The position numbers and the translations under genes were made by a program. Under the pieces are notes generated by a model. That model was not told where the DNA came from. It made no database searches and saw nothing but the letters and a program-made list of their open reading frames with translations. A stretch of 61,861 bases of DNA from Micavibrio sp. (GTDB taxonomy: Bacteria; Pseudomonadota; Alphaproteobacteria; Micavibrionales; Micavibrionaceae): positions 1 to 61,861 of the forward strand of contig JALSJP010000017.1 of the NCBI GenBank assembly GCA_026989265.1. Direction: 5' to 3'. Shown in pieces: positions 17,925 through 26,983 of the stretch. Positions within the stretch are counted from its first letter, which is position 1; the number at the start of each line of letters is the position of its first letter.

Positions 17925-18950
17925 TTATGCAATCATTTCATCATCTGAAGAACCTGTTGATATAGTTATCTCGCCGCGAGCTTCAAGGTCTTTTGTAACG
18001 CTAACGATATATTGTTGAGCTTCTTCCACTTCTTTAAGCCTAACAGGCCCCATAGCGCCCATATCTTCTTTCATGATTTTTGCCGCGCGTTCAGACATGT
18101 TAGAGAAAAACAGCTCTTTCAAAGAATCCGCCGCACCCTTCAAAGCCAATGGAAGCCTTTCTTTATCCATGGCTCTAATAACAGTTTGTATAGAAGCAGC
18201 ATCAAGATTAAGAAGATCTTCGAATGTAAACATTAAGCCACGTATTTTTTCAGCAGCGTCAGGCGCTTCTTTTTCAAGCTCATCCATGAAGCGGCTTTCC
18301 GTAGCGCGTTCCATATTATTAAATATCTCAGCTATAAGCTCATGAGAATCGCGGCGCTGCGTTTTGGCAAGGTTAGACATGAATTCTTTGCGCAGGGTTT
18401 TTTCGACTTCTTCTAAAATCTCCTTTTGCACTGTCTCCATTCTAAGCATACGATTTATCACTTCAAGAGCAAAGCCATCAGGCAATATAGACAAAACCCG
18501 CGCGGCGTGATCAGCCGTGACCTTAGAAAGCACAACAGCAACAGTTTGCGGATATTCTTTTTGCAAAAAATTAGCAAGAATTTCCTCATTAACATTACCA
18601 AGCTTTTCCCACATTGTTCGCCCAGCAGGTCCGCGTATTTCTTCCATAATGGCGTTGATTTTATCATCAGAAAGCCCTGATTTGGTAAGCATGCGTTCAG
18701 TGCTATCTTGTGACCCCACTAGAGTGTTTGTAGAACTCATTTGCTCAGAAAAATCAACAAAAAGTCGCTCAATCACATCGGGTCCAATTTTACCAAGGCT
18801 CGATATTATTTGTGACATTTCCAATATTTCATCATCATCCATAAGAGCAAAAAGCTGTGCGGTTTGCTCCTCACTTATGGATAGAAGGAAAATAGCCGCT
18901 TTTTCAGGGCCGGATAAGGATCTGTAGTCATCTCTTACACGCATATTCAT
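17925..18950 (-). CDS. fliG: Flagellar motor switch protein FliG
   Basis: At 341 aa it is the normal length. The N-domain begins [30 protein letters not shown]; the middle domain holds the EHPQ-type motif as [11 protein letters not shown] (about 126-136); the C-terminal torque domain includes [30 protein letters not shown] and [25 protein letters not shown] with the charged residues facing MotA. It forms the rotor ring on FliF. It is 3 bp downstream of fliF. Confidence 0.95.
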   Translation of the reverse strand: MNMRVRDDYRSLSGPEKAAIFLLSISEEQTAQLFALMDDDEILEMSQIISSLGKIGPDVIERLFVDFSEQMSSTNTLVGSQDSTERMLTKSGLSDDKINAIMEEIRGPAGRTMWEKLGNVNEEILANFLQKEYPQTVAVVLSKVTADHAARVLSILPDGFALEVINRMLRMETVQKEILEEVEKTLRKEFMSNLAKTQRRDSHELIAEIFNNMERATESRFMDELEKEAPDAAEKIRGLMFTFEDLLNLDAASIQTVIRAMDKERLPLALKGAADSLKELFFSNMSERAAKIMKEDMGAMGPVRLKEVEEAQQYIVSVTKDLEARGEITISTGSSDDEMIA

Positions 18951-18953
18951 TTG

Positions 18954-20651
18954 TTACTGGCTCTCCTCTGACATCCAGCTTCTTAGGACTGATATAGTTT
19001 CATTGGGATAGCTATCCACTATCTGCTCAACTTTTTTAACAGTGGAGGCCTTTACTTTACCATCTATGCCTTGGATATTTATAAGCTCATCATCGCCTTC
19101 TTCTTCGCTATACATACCGCCAGACACAGCTATAGGCTGCCCATCTGCGCCGATTTGCACAGCGCCAGTTGCAGGCGGCGCAAGAGCAGGATTGGCAGGG
19201 GAGGCGGATAGTAATTCTTGTTGCAATATATCATCCAGACCAATAGATGGTTTTGATGATTCTAGAGCCATTAATTTTCCGACCATTGGCTGTAATATAA
19301 GCAGGACAACAAGTATAACCATAATCGCAATAACTATAATTTCAGCCGCATCAATTAAGCTGCTTTTCTCAAAACCAAAAATAAAACGTTCATCAACTAT
19401 TTCTTCTGCGGTTTCAGTAGTTGCAAATTGCAGATTGATAACTTCAAGAGCATCGCCGCGATCTTCGTTAAAACCAATAGCGGTGCGCACTAATGAGGTT
19501 ATTTTATCCATCTCTGCTTCTGGGCGTTCTTGATAGATTCTTTCGCCGTCTTCATTGGTTGTATATCTTCCATCTATTAAAACAGAAACATACAGTTTCT
19601 CAACATTTCCCGCTTGATGAACAGTGCTTCTTATGGTTTTACTTATTTCGTAATTAGTTACTTCTTCGTTGCGGCTATTTTCAGCGCTAGGAGATTGTGA
19701 GGTTAACAAATCCGCGCCAACGTTGGGGAGGTTGTTACCAACAGAAACGCTATCAGATAAAGGCTCTCTTTCCGTAGATGATTCTTGCGTCGCCTGAGTC
19801 GATCTTACCACCTGCCCTTCAGGGTTATAAAGCTCCTCACTTGTATTAGTGCGATCAAAATTCATATCCGCTGTAACTATTGCAGTTACTTTGCCGTAGC
19901 CAACTATTCGGCTAACTTGATCTTCGATTTTATTCTGCAAGCGGTTTTCATAGCTTTTGCGAAAATCTTCAGCTTTAATAGATTCCAAGCCTTCTTCCTC
20001 GGCTCCGCCTTTTGCGAGTAGCATACCATTGCTATCCACGACCGAAACACTTCGCGATTTTAGACCAGGAACGGCGGAGGCTATTAATGACTGCACTGAT
20101 ACAATTTGCTGCTTATCAACAACAGAACCTGAATTTACACCAAGTACAACACTAGCGGATGGCGGGCGTTTCTCGCGGCTAAATTTTTGTCTTTGGGGCA
20201 GCACAATATGAACGCGCGCACTTCTTATATTGTTTAGTGAGCTTATAGTTCTTGCAAGCTCACCCTCTAAAGCTCTTACTTGATTTATATTTTGCACGAA
20301 ATTAGTTGTACCAAAGCTCGACTGCTTATCAAAAAGCTCATAACCCATTGACCCGCCGTTAGGCAGCCCCGACTCTGCAAGCAACATTCGCGCGCGCCCA
20401 ACCTCATCACTAGGCACTAATATACGCGAGCCATCAGATGATATTTCATAAGCTACTTGGATTTCCTCTAACTTCGCCGCGACCGCACCAGAATCTATTG
20501 ATGATAAGTCAGTGTAGAGTAATTTCATCTCGGGCGTAGTTATTCGCATTGAAATGAAAACGAAGAACATTAGCAGCCCAAGAAGGATAGCACCCATAAC
20601 CCCTAGCCTTGCAGGACCTAGTTGATTTAATGTTGCAACAAAACTATTCAC
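18954..20651 (-). CDS. fliF: Flagellar MS-ring protein FliF
   Basis: A 565-aa MS-ring protein. TM1 is at about 19-38 (LLGLLMFFVFISM), followed by the secretin-like ring-building motifs (EIQVAYEISSDGSRILVP, ALEGELARTISSLNNIRSARVHIVLP), a long periplasmic region, TM2 at about 437-460 (IIVIAIMVILVVLLILQP) and a C-terminal FliG-binding tail. The start is GTG 20651, with AAGG about 8 nt upstream. It heads the fliFGHN-motA-flbD run. A CtrA-like box lies 114 bp upstream, matching the class II position of fliF in Caulobacter. Confidence 0.95.
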   Translation of the reverse strand: MNSFVATLNQLGPARLGVMGAILLGLLMFFVFISMRITTPEMKLLYTDLSSIDSGAVAAKLEEIQVAYEISSDGSRILVPSDEVGRARMLLAESGLPNGGSMGYELFDKQSSFGTTNFVQNINQVRALEGELARTISSLNNIRSARVHIVLPQRQKFSREKRPPSASVVLGVNSGSVVDKQQIVSVQSLIASAVPGLKSRSVSVVDSNGMLLAKGGAEEEGLESIKAEDFRKSYENRLQNKIEDQVSRIVGYGKVTAIVTADMNFDRTNTSEELYNPEGQVVRSTQATQESSTEREPLSDSVSVGNNLPNVGADLLTSQSPSAENSRNEEVTNYEISKTIRSTVHQAGNVEKLYVSVLIDGRYTTNEDGERIYQERPEAEMDKITSLVRTAIGFNEDRGDALEVINLQFATTETAEEIVDERFIFGFEKSSLIDAAEIIVIAIMVILVVLLILQPMVGKLMALESSKPSIGLDDILQQELLSASPANPALAPPATGAVQIGADGQPIAVSGGMYSEEEGDDELINIQGIDGKVKASTVKKVEQIVDSYPNETISVLRSWMSEESQ

Positions 20652-20764
20652 GTTATCTACACCTTGGCTTGTTATATGTTAGATCCCTAAGGAGGGTGGG
20701 GAACGTTATTATATTAACGCAGACCATATAATCTTACTGTAGTTTATATAATCTTGCAAACACC

Positions 20765-20785
20765 AATATTTATTAAAAGGTTAAT
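20765..20785 (-). promoter_or_regulatory. CtrA-like box upstream of fliF
   Basis: A 21-bp box identical at 20 of 21 positions to one before the flagellin gene (24846-24866). Its core on the plus strand is TTAT-TAAAAGG-TTAA (20770-20784), one mismatch from the CtrA consensus TTAA-N7-TTAA. It is also 150 bp upstream of the divergent FlaG-like gene. Confidence 0.55.
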
Positions 20786-20883
20786 ATTTTAAACTGTTTT
20801 GATGTTATACACGGCGCTTCCTGTTTTCCTTGACTTATAACTATGGGTGTTGTAATATGATAGTAGGGTAGTAGGCTTATAGT

Positions 20884-20898
20884 CCGTGAAGTTCACGG
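20884..20898. promoter_or_regulatory. Perfect palindrome in FlaG-like gene leader
   Basis: CCGTGAA-G-TTCACGG, 7-bp arms with one central base, 37 bp before the ATG at 20935. It may be a dimeric-regulator operator or a small hairpin; no regulator is assigned. Confidence 0.4.
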
Positions 20899-20934
20899 GT
20901 TTAGCCATAATTTTAGAAAGGTTAGGGATTCGCA

Positions 20935-21426
20935 ATGATTGAAGCGGTGAACTCATCAGTAGCAAATGCACAGATCTTGCGCGGGAGCGCAGAGCAGTTA
21001 AGTGCATCTAGTGTGGCTGTTAAGGCTGCACCTGTTGCTGTGAGCGAAGTTTCAGCACCTCCTAAAGCCCCTTATATTAGTCCTTATATATCCGTTGATA
21101 CGAAAAGCAATAAGGCTGTTCTTCAAATTAGAAATTCTGATACGGGTGAGGTTGAGCAACAATTCCCAACTAAGAGCCGTCTTGCTCAGTTAAGCCAACT
21201 CCAAGCCAAATATGAAAATACACAAAAAGTGCGTATATCTGATGATGCTCCTAAAAATATTGAGGTAGAGGCGTCAGAATCAAGCATTATTACGGTGCAG
21301 GATGTAACATCATCCGCCCCGTCTAATTCTTCATTGCCTACACCAGAAGTAGCCGCCGCGGCTTTATCCGCTGGTGCTCAATCAGGGCAAGCATCATTAT
21401 CCGCAGGCGTTAGCGTCTTTGCTTAA
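20935..21426 (+). CDS. FlaG-like flagellar protein
   Basis: A 163-aa protein. Residues about 50-90 (YISVDTKSNKAVLQIRN, then DTGEVEQQFP) match the small FlaG domain, whose usual motif is a VxVxDxxTGExIRQIP-like hairpin. The flanks are Ala/Ser-rich and disordered (ending LSAGAQSGQASLSAGVSVFA). FlaG proteins influence filament length or assembly. It stands alone on the plus strand, divergent from fliF, and is followed by a repeat-rich region. The assignment rests on one short motif, so it is moderate. Confidence 0.6.
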   Translation: MIEAVNSSVANAQILRGSAEQLSASSVAVKAAPVAVSEVSAPPKAPYISPYISVDTKSNKAVLQIRNSDTGEVEQQFPTKSRLAQLSQLQAKYENTQKVRISDDAPKNIEVEASESSIITVQDVTSSAPSNSSLPTPEVAAAALSAGAQSGQASLSAGVSVFA

Positions 21427-21462
21427 ATAAAAATCCTAATAAAGTCACTAAGATCATGAAGT

Positions 21463-21721
21463 TACTCAAAGTTCTTTAGCTCTCGCGTACTCTGCGGTTT
21501 AAGGTTTCTTTAGCATCCCCACCTCTATAGCATCTCCGAGCAATTGGAGACCCAGTTAGATTATGGATTCCAGCGACGGCGGAAATCCATAATATTCCTC
21601 ACCACGCCATCCCCGCGGCACTTCGAAGGAGTGCTAAAACGGCGGAAATCCAAACTATTCCAGCGCGAAGACACGAAGTCGCGAAGTGTCATCTCGAACA
21701 TGAAGTGGAGAGATCTTAAAT
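21463..21721. repeat. Mosaic of dispersed palindromes
   Basis: This part of the 576-bp space between the FlaG-like gene and flaF is built of repeat pieces. One holds the CTCTGCGGTTTAA sequence (complement of the CCGCAGAG near 58374). An imperfect palindrome runs TTATGGATT...AATCCATAA (21561-21592). A relic of the 5128 palindrome is at about 21611-21630. GACAC...GTGTC and the GGAGAGATCTT repeat (21692-21717, shared with 13673) follow. An open frame across it has no coding signal. Confidence 0.6.
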
Positions 21722-21771
21722 ACTGGCTACCTTTATCTGTTGCAAACCACTTGTTTGAGGATGTTTATGGC

Positions 21772-21949
21772 TGATACATATTAGAAGATAAAGGCTATGA
21801 TTCTGATGCGCAAAAATATAGAAATATTCTTTGGAAAACTTAAGGAAAACAAAAAATTAGCGTTGAGATACGATAAATCAGATGCTGCGTTTTTAGGGTT
21901 TATTGCTATGGGAGCAATTAAAATAATGCTAGGACTCATAATTAGCTAA
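21772..21949 (+). pseudogene. IS5-type transposase C-terminal remnant (frameshifted)
   Basis: Two overlapping frames give fragments of a DDE transposase. One reads ILEDKGYDSDA (21778-21810), resembling the ADKGYDSD motif around the second catalytic Asp. The other reads IEIFFGKLKENKKLALRYDK (about 21818-21877) and continues SDAAFLGFIAMGAIKIML to the stop at 21947, as in the IERFFgKLK...RYDKt C-terminus of IS5-group transposases. The motifs lie closer together than in an intact enzyme, so there is an internal deletion and frameshift. No terminal inverted repeats were identified. Confidence 0.7.
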
Positions 21950-22002
21950 CAGTGTCTAGTGAGCATAAAACAATTAACATATTAAAAAAAAGTTTACGGG
22001 GA

Positions 22003-22467
22003 TTACCCTGAAATGTCAGTCCGAGCGCCAGATGGTTGCTGTGGTTTTACGGGTGGTGGGGCGCTTTGCTGATTACGCGTCATAAGACCAGCTGCTATCT
22101 CGCGATTTATGTTTATCAATATATTAAGTTTTTCCTTTGCAGGCTTGGAAATGATTTCAAGTTCACGTTTGAATATAAAATTGGCTAGATTAACTATATT
22201 ACTCCGCAAATCATTTGGTCGCCCGCCATCTTTATTTTCAAGCGCAGTATCATAAAAAAGCAACCATATTTGGCGGTTATATGTAAGAGCTTCTTCGAGC
22301 TGATCTTTATTTCTATCATCCCAATTATTAATCAGGGCTTGAAGCTTGCGGTTAGATTTAAGTAATATGCGCCCCTCAAGCTCCCGCTGGTTAGTGGTAT
22401 GAGCTTGCGCATGATCATCATATGCACTTGTAGCTTTGGCATAAGGGTCGTTTCTATTTTGTGACAT
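22003..22467 (-). CDS. flaF: Flagellin synthesis regulator FlaF
   Basis: A 154-aa protein with the FlaF pattern: AYDDHAQAHTTNQRELEGRI at the N-terminus, then EALTYNRQIWLLFYDTAL, LRSNIVNLANFIF and LNILININREIAAGL. In Caulobacter FlaF is required for flagellin secretion and works with FlbT. I use ATG 22467, with AGGGAG 10 nt upstream, rather than the earlier in-frame ATG at 22494. It overlaps the end of flbT by 14 bp. The last ~20 residues are Pro/Gln-rich, an extension beyond the family core. Confidence 0.88.
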   Translation of the reverse strand: MSQNRNDPYAKATSAYDDHAQAHTTNQRELEGRILLKSNRKLQALINNWDDRNKDQLEEALTYNRQIWLLFYDTALENKDGGRPNDLRSNIVNLANFIFKRELEIISKPAKEKLNILININREIAAGLMTRNQQSAPPPVKPQQPSGARTDISG

Positions 22468-22843
22468 TTTCAATAAGCTCCCTTTCATGCTCAATTAATT
22501 GTTTTGCGATTTTCATCGCCTTGTAATAAGTACCGTTCATTATGTGATCGTTTATTTGCATGAAAAATATGGAAGTGGAGGGCGCGGCTTTTTGTATTTC
22601 ATTAACAGCGTCAAAATATTTATCTTGATAATCCTTTGGGCTGGGGGATATATACATGCATTGGATTATGAAATAGATTCTTTTGCAAGGGCTGTTAGCG
22701 TCTTCTTCTTGCATAATATCTTTTTGACGGATAATAGGGGCATCGCCAGCAATGTGAAGGCGCGTGCGCTGTGCGCTGTTTGTTATTACAGCCTCACCAA
22801 TTAGTATTTTTTCTTGGGGTTTCAGGTCGATTACTAGTGCCAT
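22454..22843 (-). CDS. flbT: Flagellin synthesis repressor FlbT
   Basis: A 129-aa protein, typical of FlbT: LVIDLKPQEKILIGEAVITN, the RTRLHIAGDAPIIRQKDIM core, YFIIQCMYI and DHIMNGTYYKAMKIAKQLIEHE. FlbT binds the flagellin mRNA leader and promotes its decay when assembly is incomplete. It forms an operon with flaF, immediately downstream of the flagellin gene. A possible sigma-54 element and a small hairpin lie in its leader. Confidence 0.9.
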   Translation of the reverse strand: MALVIDLKPQEKILIGEAVITNSAQRTRLHIAGDAPIIRQKDIMQEEDANSPCKRIYFIIQCMYISPSPKDYQDKYFDAVNEIQKAAPSTSIFFMQINDHIMNGTYYKAMKIAKQLIEHERELIENVTK

Positions 22844-22863
22844 GGATTTCTTCCTCTCTTAGA

Positions 22864-22982
22864 GCTTTCTACGATTAACTGTGGCATTGTTAAATTTCGT
22901 CTTACGTATAAAAAAATACGCTGCACCTCATTTGCCTAGCCACATCTAAACGTAGTGCGCTCTACACGCTTTCTGCGATTAA
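22864..22982. repeat. 15-bp imperfect direct repeat in flbT upstream region
   Basis: GCTTTCTACGATTAA (22864-22878) and GCTTTCTGCGATTAA (22968-22982) differ at one base and are 104 bp apart. They bracket the candidate sigma-54 element and a GTAT/ATAC hairpin around A7. Confidence 0.45.
22923..22937 (-). promoter_or_regulatory. Candidate sigma-54 promoter for flbT-flaF
   Basis: On the minus strand AGGCAAA-TGAG-GTGC: GG and GC are spaced by exactly 10 bases as sigma-54 requires, but the -24 element matches TGGCACG only as GGCA. It is about 80 bp before flbT. Confidence 0.35.
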
Positions 22983-23023
22983 ATATATAAATAAGTATAT
23001 CATATAATGCTATTTAATATAAA

Positions 23024-23058
23024 GCAAAAAATGGCGGAGAATTTCTTCCCCCGCCAAA
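23024..23058 (-). terminator. Terminator after flagellin
   Basis: Arms TGGCGG (23032-23037) and CCGCCA (23051-23056), extended by a wobble pair, with a T-run on the minus strand (A6 at 23026-23031 on plus). It lies 40 bp past the flagellin stop. Confidence 0.75.
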
Positions 23059-23095
23059 TTTTGAAAATATATAAATATTCTGTTTTCTTCTGAAA

Positions 23096-24775
23096 TTAGA
23101 ATAGTCGAAGAACAGCTTGCTGTGATTGCGATGCCAATGACAGGGATGTAACACCCAATGTCTGACGTGTTTGCAACGCTAGCAAGTTTGCACCTTCTTC
23201 GTTTTGATCCGCAACCGTAAGGTCATCCGCACCAGCTTTAAGAGTGTTTATTATGCTCTCTGTAAATGTTTGACGTGTTTGGATAATTGACAGATTATTT
23301 GCCAATGATGATCCAAATGATCTAACATCTGAAAGTGCGCTTCTTGACTGAGTGGCCGTAAGCTCAATAGCAGAAGAGGTTCTAAACGTTGCCTCATTAA
23401 GACCTAAGCCATTTGCAGTAAAGTTTTGTCCATTTGTGACAAGTGAGCTTGTATTATCTTCATTGAAGAAGGTTGTTAAGTTATCACCTTTCAGCAAATT
23501 AACACCACGATATTGAGCATCATTAACTAATGCGTCAATTTGCTCTCTCACACGGTTGTAATCAGCGGCAAGATCATCAAGAGACTCTGTTGAGCTGTTA
23601 AAGGCAATAACCGTATCAAGAATATCACCATCACTTGTAGTGGTACCTGGAGAATCTAACAGACCGCTTGGATCACCTAGACCAATATCAAATACAAGTG
23701 AAGCTACAAATGTAGTATCAGTGAGAGCTATCTCTACATTATCCACAGCATCCGATATGGATGTTATGCTAAATGTTCCAGTGGCACTGTCAAAGTTAGC
23801 AGATATAAGTGTGTTAACATCGTCATCTTGGTTTATTGCATCAACAAGATCTTGGAAGGTTGATGTTGCGGCAACTGTAAATGTTGCATTTTGCGTTGCA
23901 GAACCATCATCAACATTGACGTTGAAAACATCACCAGCTGCAAAGCCACCAAATATTGTCGTGCCATCACCATTTATGTATGTGCCAGTTAATAAATCGC
24001 CAGCCTCTACTGTATCGCCTGACCCTTCAAATAAGGCAACTGATGTGGCTGTGTTACCTGCAACAATAGTAGTAGCGGCAAGCGTTGTAGCATCACGAAC
24101 CTCATCTTCAAATGCATCACCAATACCAAGAGCTTGAAAACCAGCTAGTGTAATGCCTGTCGCACTATCTTGGATACGGAAAGTCCTTGCATTTGCACTT
24201 GATATTTCAAGAAACCCATCAGCAGTAACTGTGGCAGAAATTTCTCCTGCTTGGTTATCAGCAAAACCATTTGTGATTTTTGCAGCTAATGTATTTATGC
24301 TGTCATTTGTATTAATAGTGATGGTTTCTGTAATGCTAACACCAGCGTCATTAATGGTGGATATTGTGAACGTATCGCCATCAGCAATTCCTGTAAGCGT
24401 TGCGAGGTCATCTACATCACTTAAGTCAACATCACCAACTAATCGGGCTTCACCAGTGGATGAAGCAAGTTCATCACGAGCAGATCCAGCGATTGACTGA
24501 GACTGTTCAACAAGATTTGTAAGAGCTGTAATACCGTTATCAGCGGCTTCGATTGTGCGAATTGACTGCCCAACACCATCAAGAAGGCGTGATAAGTCGC
24601 TAGCGCGGTTATCAAGATTTTGCGCAGCAAAGAAGCTTGAAGGCCCATCAAGAGCAGAATTGATTTTCAAGCCTGTTGCAAGTCGGAGTTGAGTTTTATC
24701 GATAAGATTTTGAGTGCTTTGCAGTGACAGAAGATTATTTCTAAGGGCTGCGGTTAATACGACGTCTGAAGACAT
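23096..24775 (-). CDS. Flagellin
   Basis: A 559-aa flagellin. The conserved N-terminal helices (about 1-100: LTAALRNNLLSLQSTQNLID, LRLATGLKINSALDGPSSFF) and C-terminal helices (about 465-559: ADDLTVADQNEEGANLLALQ, then QTLGVTSLSLASQSQQAVLRLF) frame a variable, Thr/Asp-rich central region (about 110-380) that would be exposed on the filament. It polymerises outside the cell after export. The gene is single here, with its own terminator and a CtrA-like box 71 bp upstream. flbT-flaF follow it. AGGAAAGGA precedes the ATG. Confidence 0.93.
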   Translation of the reverse strand: MSSDVVLTAALRNNLLSLQSTQNLIDKTQLRLATGLKINSALDGPSSFFAAQNLDNRASDLSRLLDGVGQSIRTIEAADNGITALTNLVEQSQSIAGSARDELASSTGEARLVGDVDLSDVDDLATLTGIADGDTFTISTINDAGVSITETITINTNDSINTLAAKITNGFADNQAGEISATVTADGFLEISSANARTFRIQDSATGITLAGFQALGIGDAFEDEVRDATTLAATTIVAGNTATSVALFEGSGDTVEAGDLLTGTYINGDGTTIFGGFAAGDVFNVNVDDGSATQNATFTVAATSTFQDLVDAINQDDDVNTLISANFDSATGTFSITSISDAVDNVEIALTDTTFVASLVFDIGLGDPSGLLDSPGTTTSDGDILDTVIAFNSSTESLDDLAADYNRVREQIDALVNDAQYRGVNLLKGDNLTTFFNEDNTSSLVTNGQNFTANGLGLNEATFRTSSAIELTATQSRSALSDVRSFGSSLANNLSIIQTRQTFTESIINTLKAGADDLTVADQNEEGANLLALQTRQTLGVTSLSLASQSQQAVLRLF

Positions 24776-24845
24776 AGCGTGTTCCTTTCCTAGGTTGTAA
24801 TACTGAAATATCCTATTCCAGCTTTATACTCAATCATACTAGCAT

Positions 24846-24866
24846 AATATTTAATAAAAGGTTAAT
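24846..24866 (-). promoter_or_regulatory. CtrA-like box upstream of flagellin
   Basis: Exact TTAA-TAAAAGG-TTAA (24851-24865), matching the CtrA consensus TTAA-N7-TTAA, inside a 21-bp block conserved at 20/21 positions with the fliF upstream region. It is 71 bp before the ATG. No convincing sigma-54 or sigma-28 promoter was found here. Confidence 0.6.
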
Positions 24867-24904
24867 TTTATTTTTTATTCTATTAAGATTCATGTGTAAA
24901 AATA

Positions 24905-24957
24905 CCAAAAGGGGGATGTATCAAGGCTTGGTTTCTTCCAAATGCCCCGATACACCC
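24905..24957 (-). terminator. Terminator of the flgI-flgE operon
   Basis: A long imperfect stem: 24914-24922 pairs with 24949-24957 (8 of 9), with inner GGC/GCC and TTGG/CCAA pairs. On the minus strand it is followed by CCC and T-rich sequence (TTTTGGTATTTTT). It lies about 235 bp past the flgE stop and before the flagellin promoter. Confidence 0.65.
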
Positions 24958-25191
24958 GAGCTGTAAGGCTAATAAATGCTTTCTGCATTACTAACTTATC
25001 ACAGAGTTTCGGATACTGGGCTTTAGGGGTTAGGGATGCAGGGTAGCATTTTCCTAAAACCTAATATCCTAAATAGTTTCAGCGCCTATCCTGCTTACCT
25101 ATGGTTTTGATAGGTCTTCTATCTAAATCCTTTAGATGCCATCATTGCCATAGCAAGCGGGAGAATTGCTTTAAACTATATTCTTATTCTA
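24958..25191. other. Long flgE 3' region, no gene seen
   Basis: Together with the terminator and flagellin promoter this is a 416-bp gene-free stretch. It contains small hairpins, for example ACCTAT...ATAGGT (about 25100-25118), and repeated TTAGG/CCTAA words. On the minus strand it would be the 3' untranslated part of the flgE message. I see no open frame. Confidence 0.4.
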
Positions 25192-26937
25192 TTATCTAAG
25201 TTGCAGTAGCTCCTGTGTCATTTGATCCACTGTGTTGATAACCTTTGTTCCCGCCGAATAAGCGCGCTGCGTTACGATTAGCAGAGCAAATTCATCAGCC
25301 AAATCAACGTTAGAGCTTTCCAGAGTTGATGGTTCGATAAAACCCGCTCCGCCACTACCAGCCTCACGTAAGTTCTCTTCACCTGAATCTTCGGTTTTGC
25401 TGTAAGCCGTTCCAGAAATCTCGGCAAGCCCATTAGCATTAGAGAATGTGGTAAGCGGCAATTTATATAGGGTTGAGCTAGCGCCGTTAGAGAACTGCGC
25501 CACTACAAAGCCATCACGGTTAATCTCAATTCCTGTTCTAAGACCAAGCTCCGCTCCATTTTGATCGGAGAAAAGTACGGTATAGTCACTTGCAAACTGA
25601 GTGAATTTAGAGATGTCTATATTGATATTTTGGGCATCAGACCCATTGCCCCAATTGATTTGGCTTAACTCAACATCAATATTACCAGAAACATCGGCAG
25701 TTGCATTGATAGAGCCATCACCATTAAAGTTCAAAGTACCTCGGCTAAGCACGTTATTGCTGGGGTCTTTAACTGTCATTGTCCACCAGCCTTGAGAATT
25801 ATACTTTGGATCACCGGGAAGGAATTGCAGCGTAGGAAAGTCTTCAGTGCTGTATGGCGGCGTATCTGCTGGCGTACCGTTTGAAAATGTAGTGCCAGAC
25901 ATATTGTCCGAGGTGTAAGTGCCTGCGGCAAACCCTAGTGTCCCAAGTGCATTACCCGCACCTACTTCAGCTATTATAAAGTTTTCAGTTCCAAGCACGA
26001 ATTCATCATGTTGTAAAACAAGCTCGCCATTACTTCCTAAAAAGGCAGTCATGTCGGTTACATTTGTATTTATATCGTCTAATATATCACCAATATCATA
26101 GACCATAACATCAACCCCACCAGGAAGAGCCGCACCGTCAACGCCGCTTATTTGGTACACTCTGTTTGCCCCGCCATCGACTGATAATGTGAATTGGTCA
26201 GCATCAGTGATTCCCAAATCATCAACCATTCTATCTGTAGCCGTTAGAGAATTTCTTGTTGTGGCTTCCGTAGCAGCAGGACCATAAGTTTTAACAAATT
26301 CAAATGACATTGGCTGTGGATTTCCAAGCGTATCATATACGGTTAAGCTTCTTGTGAAATCCGCCGCCGCCGTTGTTGTACCTGCCAATAATTCATCAAT
26401 TTCATTGGCATCTAGATTTACGGCAAGGTCGGCTGTGCCTGTTGGTCTTGTAAGTCCGCCAAGGAACGCAACATCAACAGGGGCAAGCGATGTTAAATCC
26501 CCTTGGTTGGAAGGAAGGTCACCATTTTGATCAATGGGCCAGCCATAAAGGTAAAACCCCGCAGAGTTTTTCAAAAACCCTTGCGCATCTTCTGAAAATT
26601 GTCCGTTACGAGTATATAAAAACGGCGTTAGGGATGAATCATCTGAATCACGCTTTACCGAGAAAAAGCCATTACCAGAGATAGATGCATCCGTCCCCGA
26701 GGCTGATTGCGAGATGGAGCCTTGCTCTGTAACACGCTGAATACGGTTTGCGGTCACTGTTCCAGGGGAATATCTGCTTGTCCCGCCCTGAGTTGTAACA
26801 AGAGAGAAGAAGGATGCCTCTGATCTCTTAAATCCCGTCGTGTTAATATTGGCGATATTATTCGAGATAATAGCCGTGTTTTGTGATTGGGCGGTAAGCG
26901 CTGATACGCCTGTAAATAATGCTCCAAATAGTCCCAT
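25192..26937 (-). CDS. flgE: Flagellar hook protein FlgE
   Basis: A 581-aa hook subunit, longer than the ~400-aa enteric protein but usual for alphaproteobacteria. The N-terminus GLFGALFTGVSALTAQSQ with ISNNIANINTTGFKRSE is the rod/hook signature. The middle contains the FlgE domains (LTVYDTLGNPQPMSFEFVKT). The C-terminus SNVDLADEFALLIVTQRAY with TVDQMTQELLQLR is the matching helix. Last gene of the flgI-to-flgE run, 46 bp after flgD. Confidence 0.93.
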   Translation of the reverse strand: MGLFGALFTGVSALTAQSQNTAIISNNIANINTTGFKRSEASFFSLVTTQGGTSRYSPGTVTANRIQRVTEQGSISQSASGTDASISGNGFFSVKRDSDDSSLTPFLYTRNGQFSEDAQGFLKNSAGFYLYGWPIDQNGDLPSNQGDLTSLAPVDVAFLGGLTRPTGTADLAVNLDANEIDELLAGTTTAAADFTRSLTVYDTLGNPQPMSFEFVKTYGPAATEATTRNSLTATDRMVDDLGITDADQFTLSVDGGANRVYQISGVDGAALPGGVDVMVYDIGDILDDINTNVTDMTAFLGSNGELVLQHDEFVLGTENFIIAEVGAGNALGTLGFAAGTYTSDNMSGTTFSNGTPADTPPYSTEDFPTLQFLPGDPKYNSQGWWTMTVKDPSNNVLSRGTLNFNGDGSINATADVSGNIDVELSQINWGNGSDAQNINIDISKFTQFASDYTVLFSDQNGAELGLRTGIEINRDGFVVAQFSNGASSTLYKLPLTTFSNANGLAEISGTAYSKTEDSGEENLREAGSGGAGFIEPSTLESSNVDLADEFALLIVTQRAYSAGTKVINTVDQMTQELLQLR

Positions 26938-26983
26938 AGTCTTTCTCCTTTACGAATATTTCGTTAAAAATTAATATTATTGC

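Noticed and set aside
21544-21774. 76-codon open frame on the plus strand
   Set aside because: It runs across dispersed repeats and palindromes with no protein-like composition or ribosome-binding site.
24901-24960. Riboswitch in the flagellin upstream region
   Set aside because: The long stem is followed by a T-rich run on the minus strand and lacks motifs of known c-di-GMP riboswitches; a terminator explains it.
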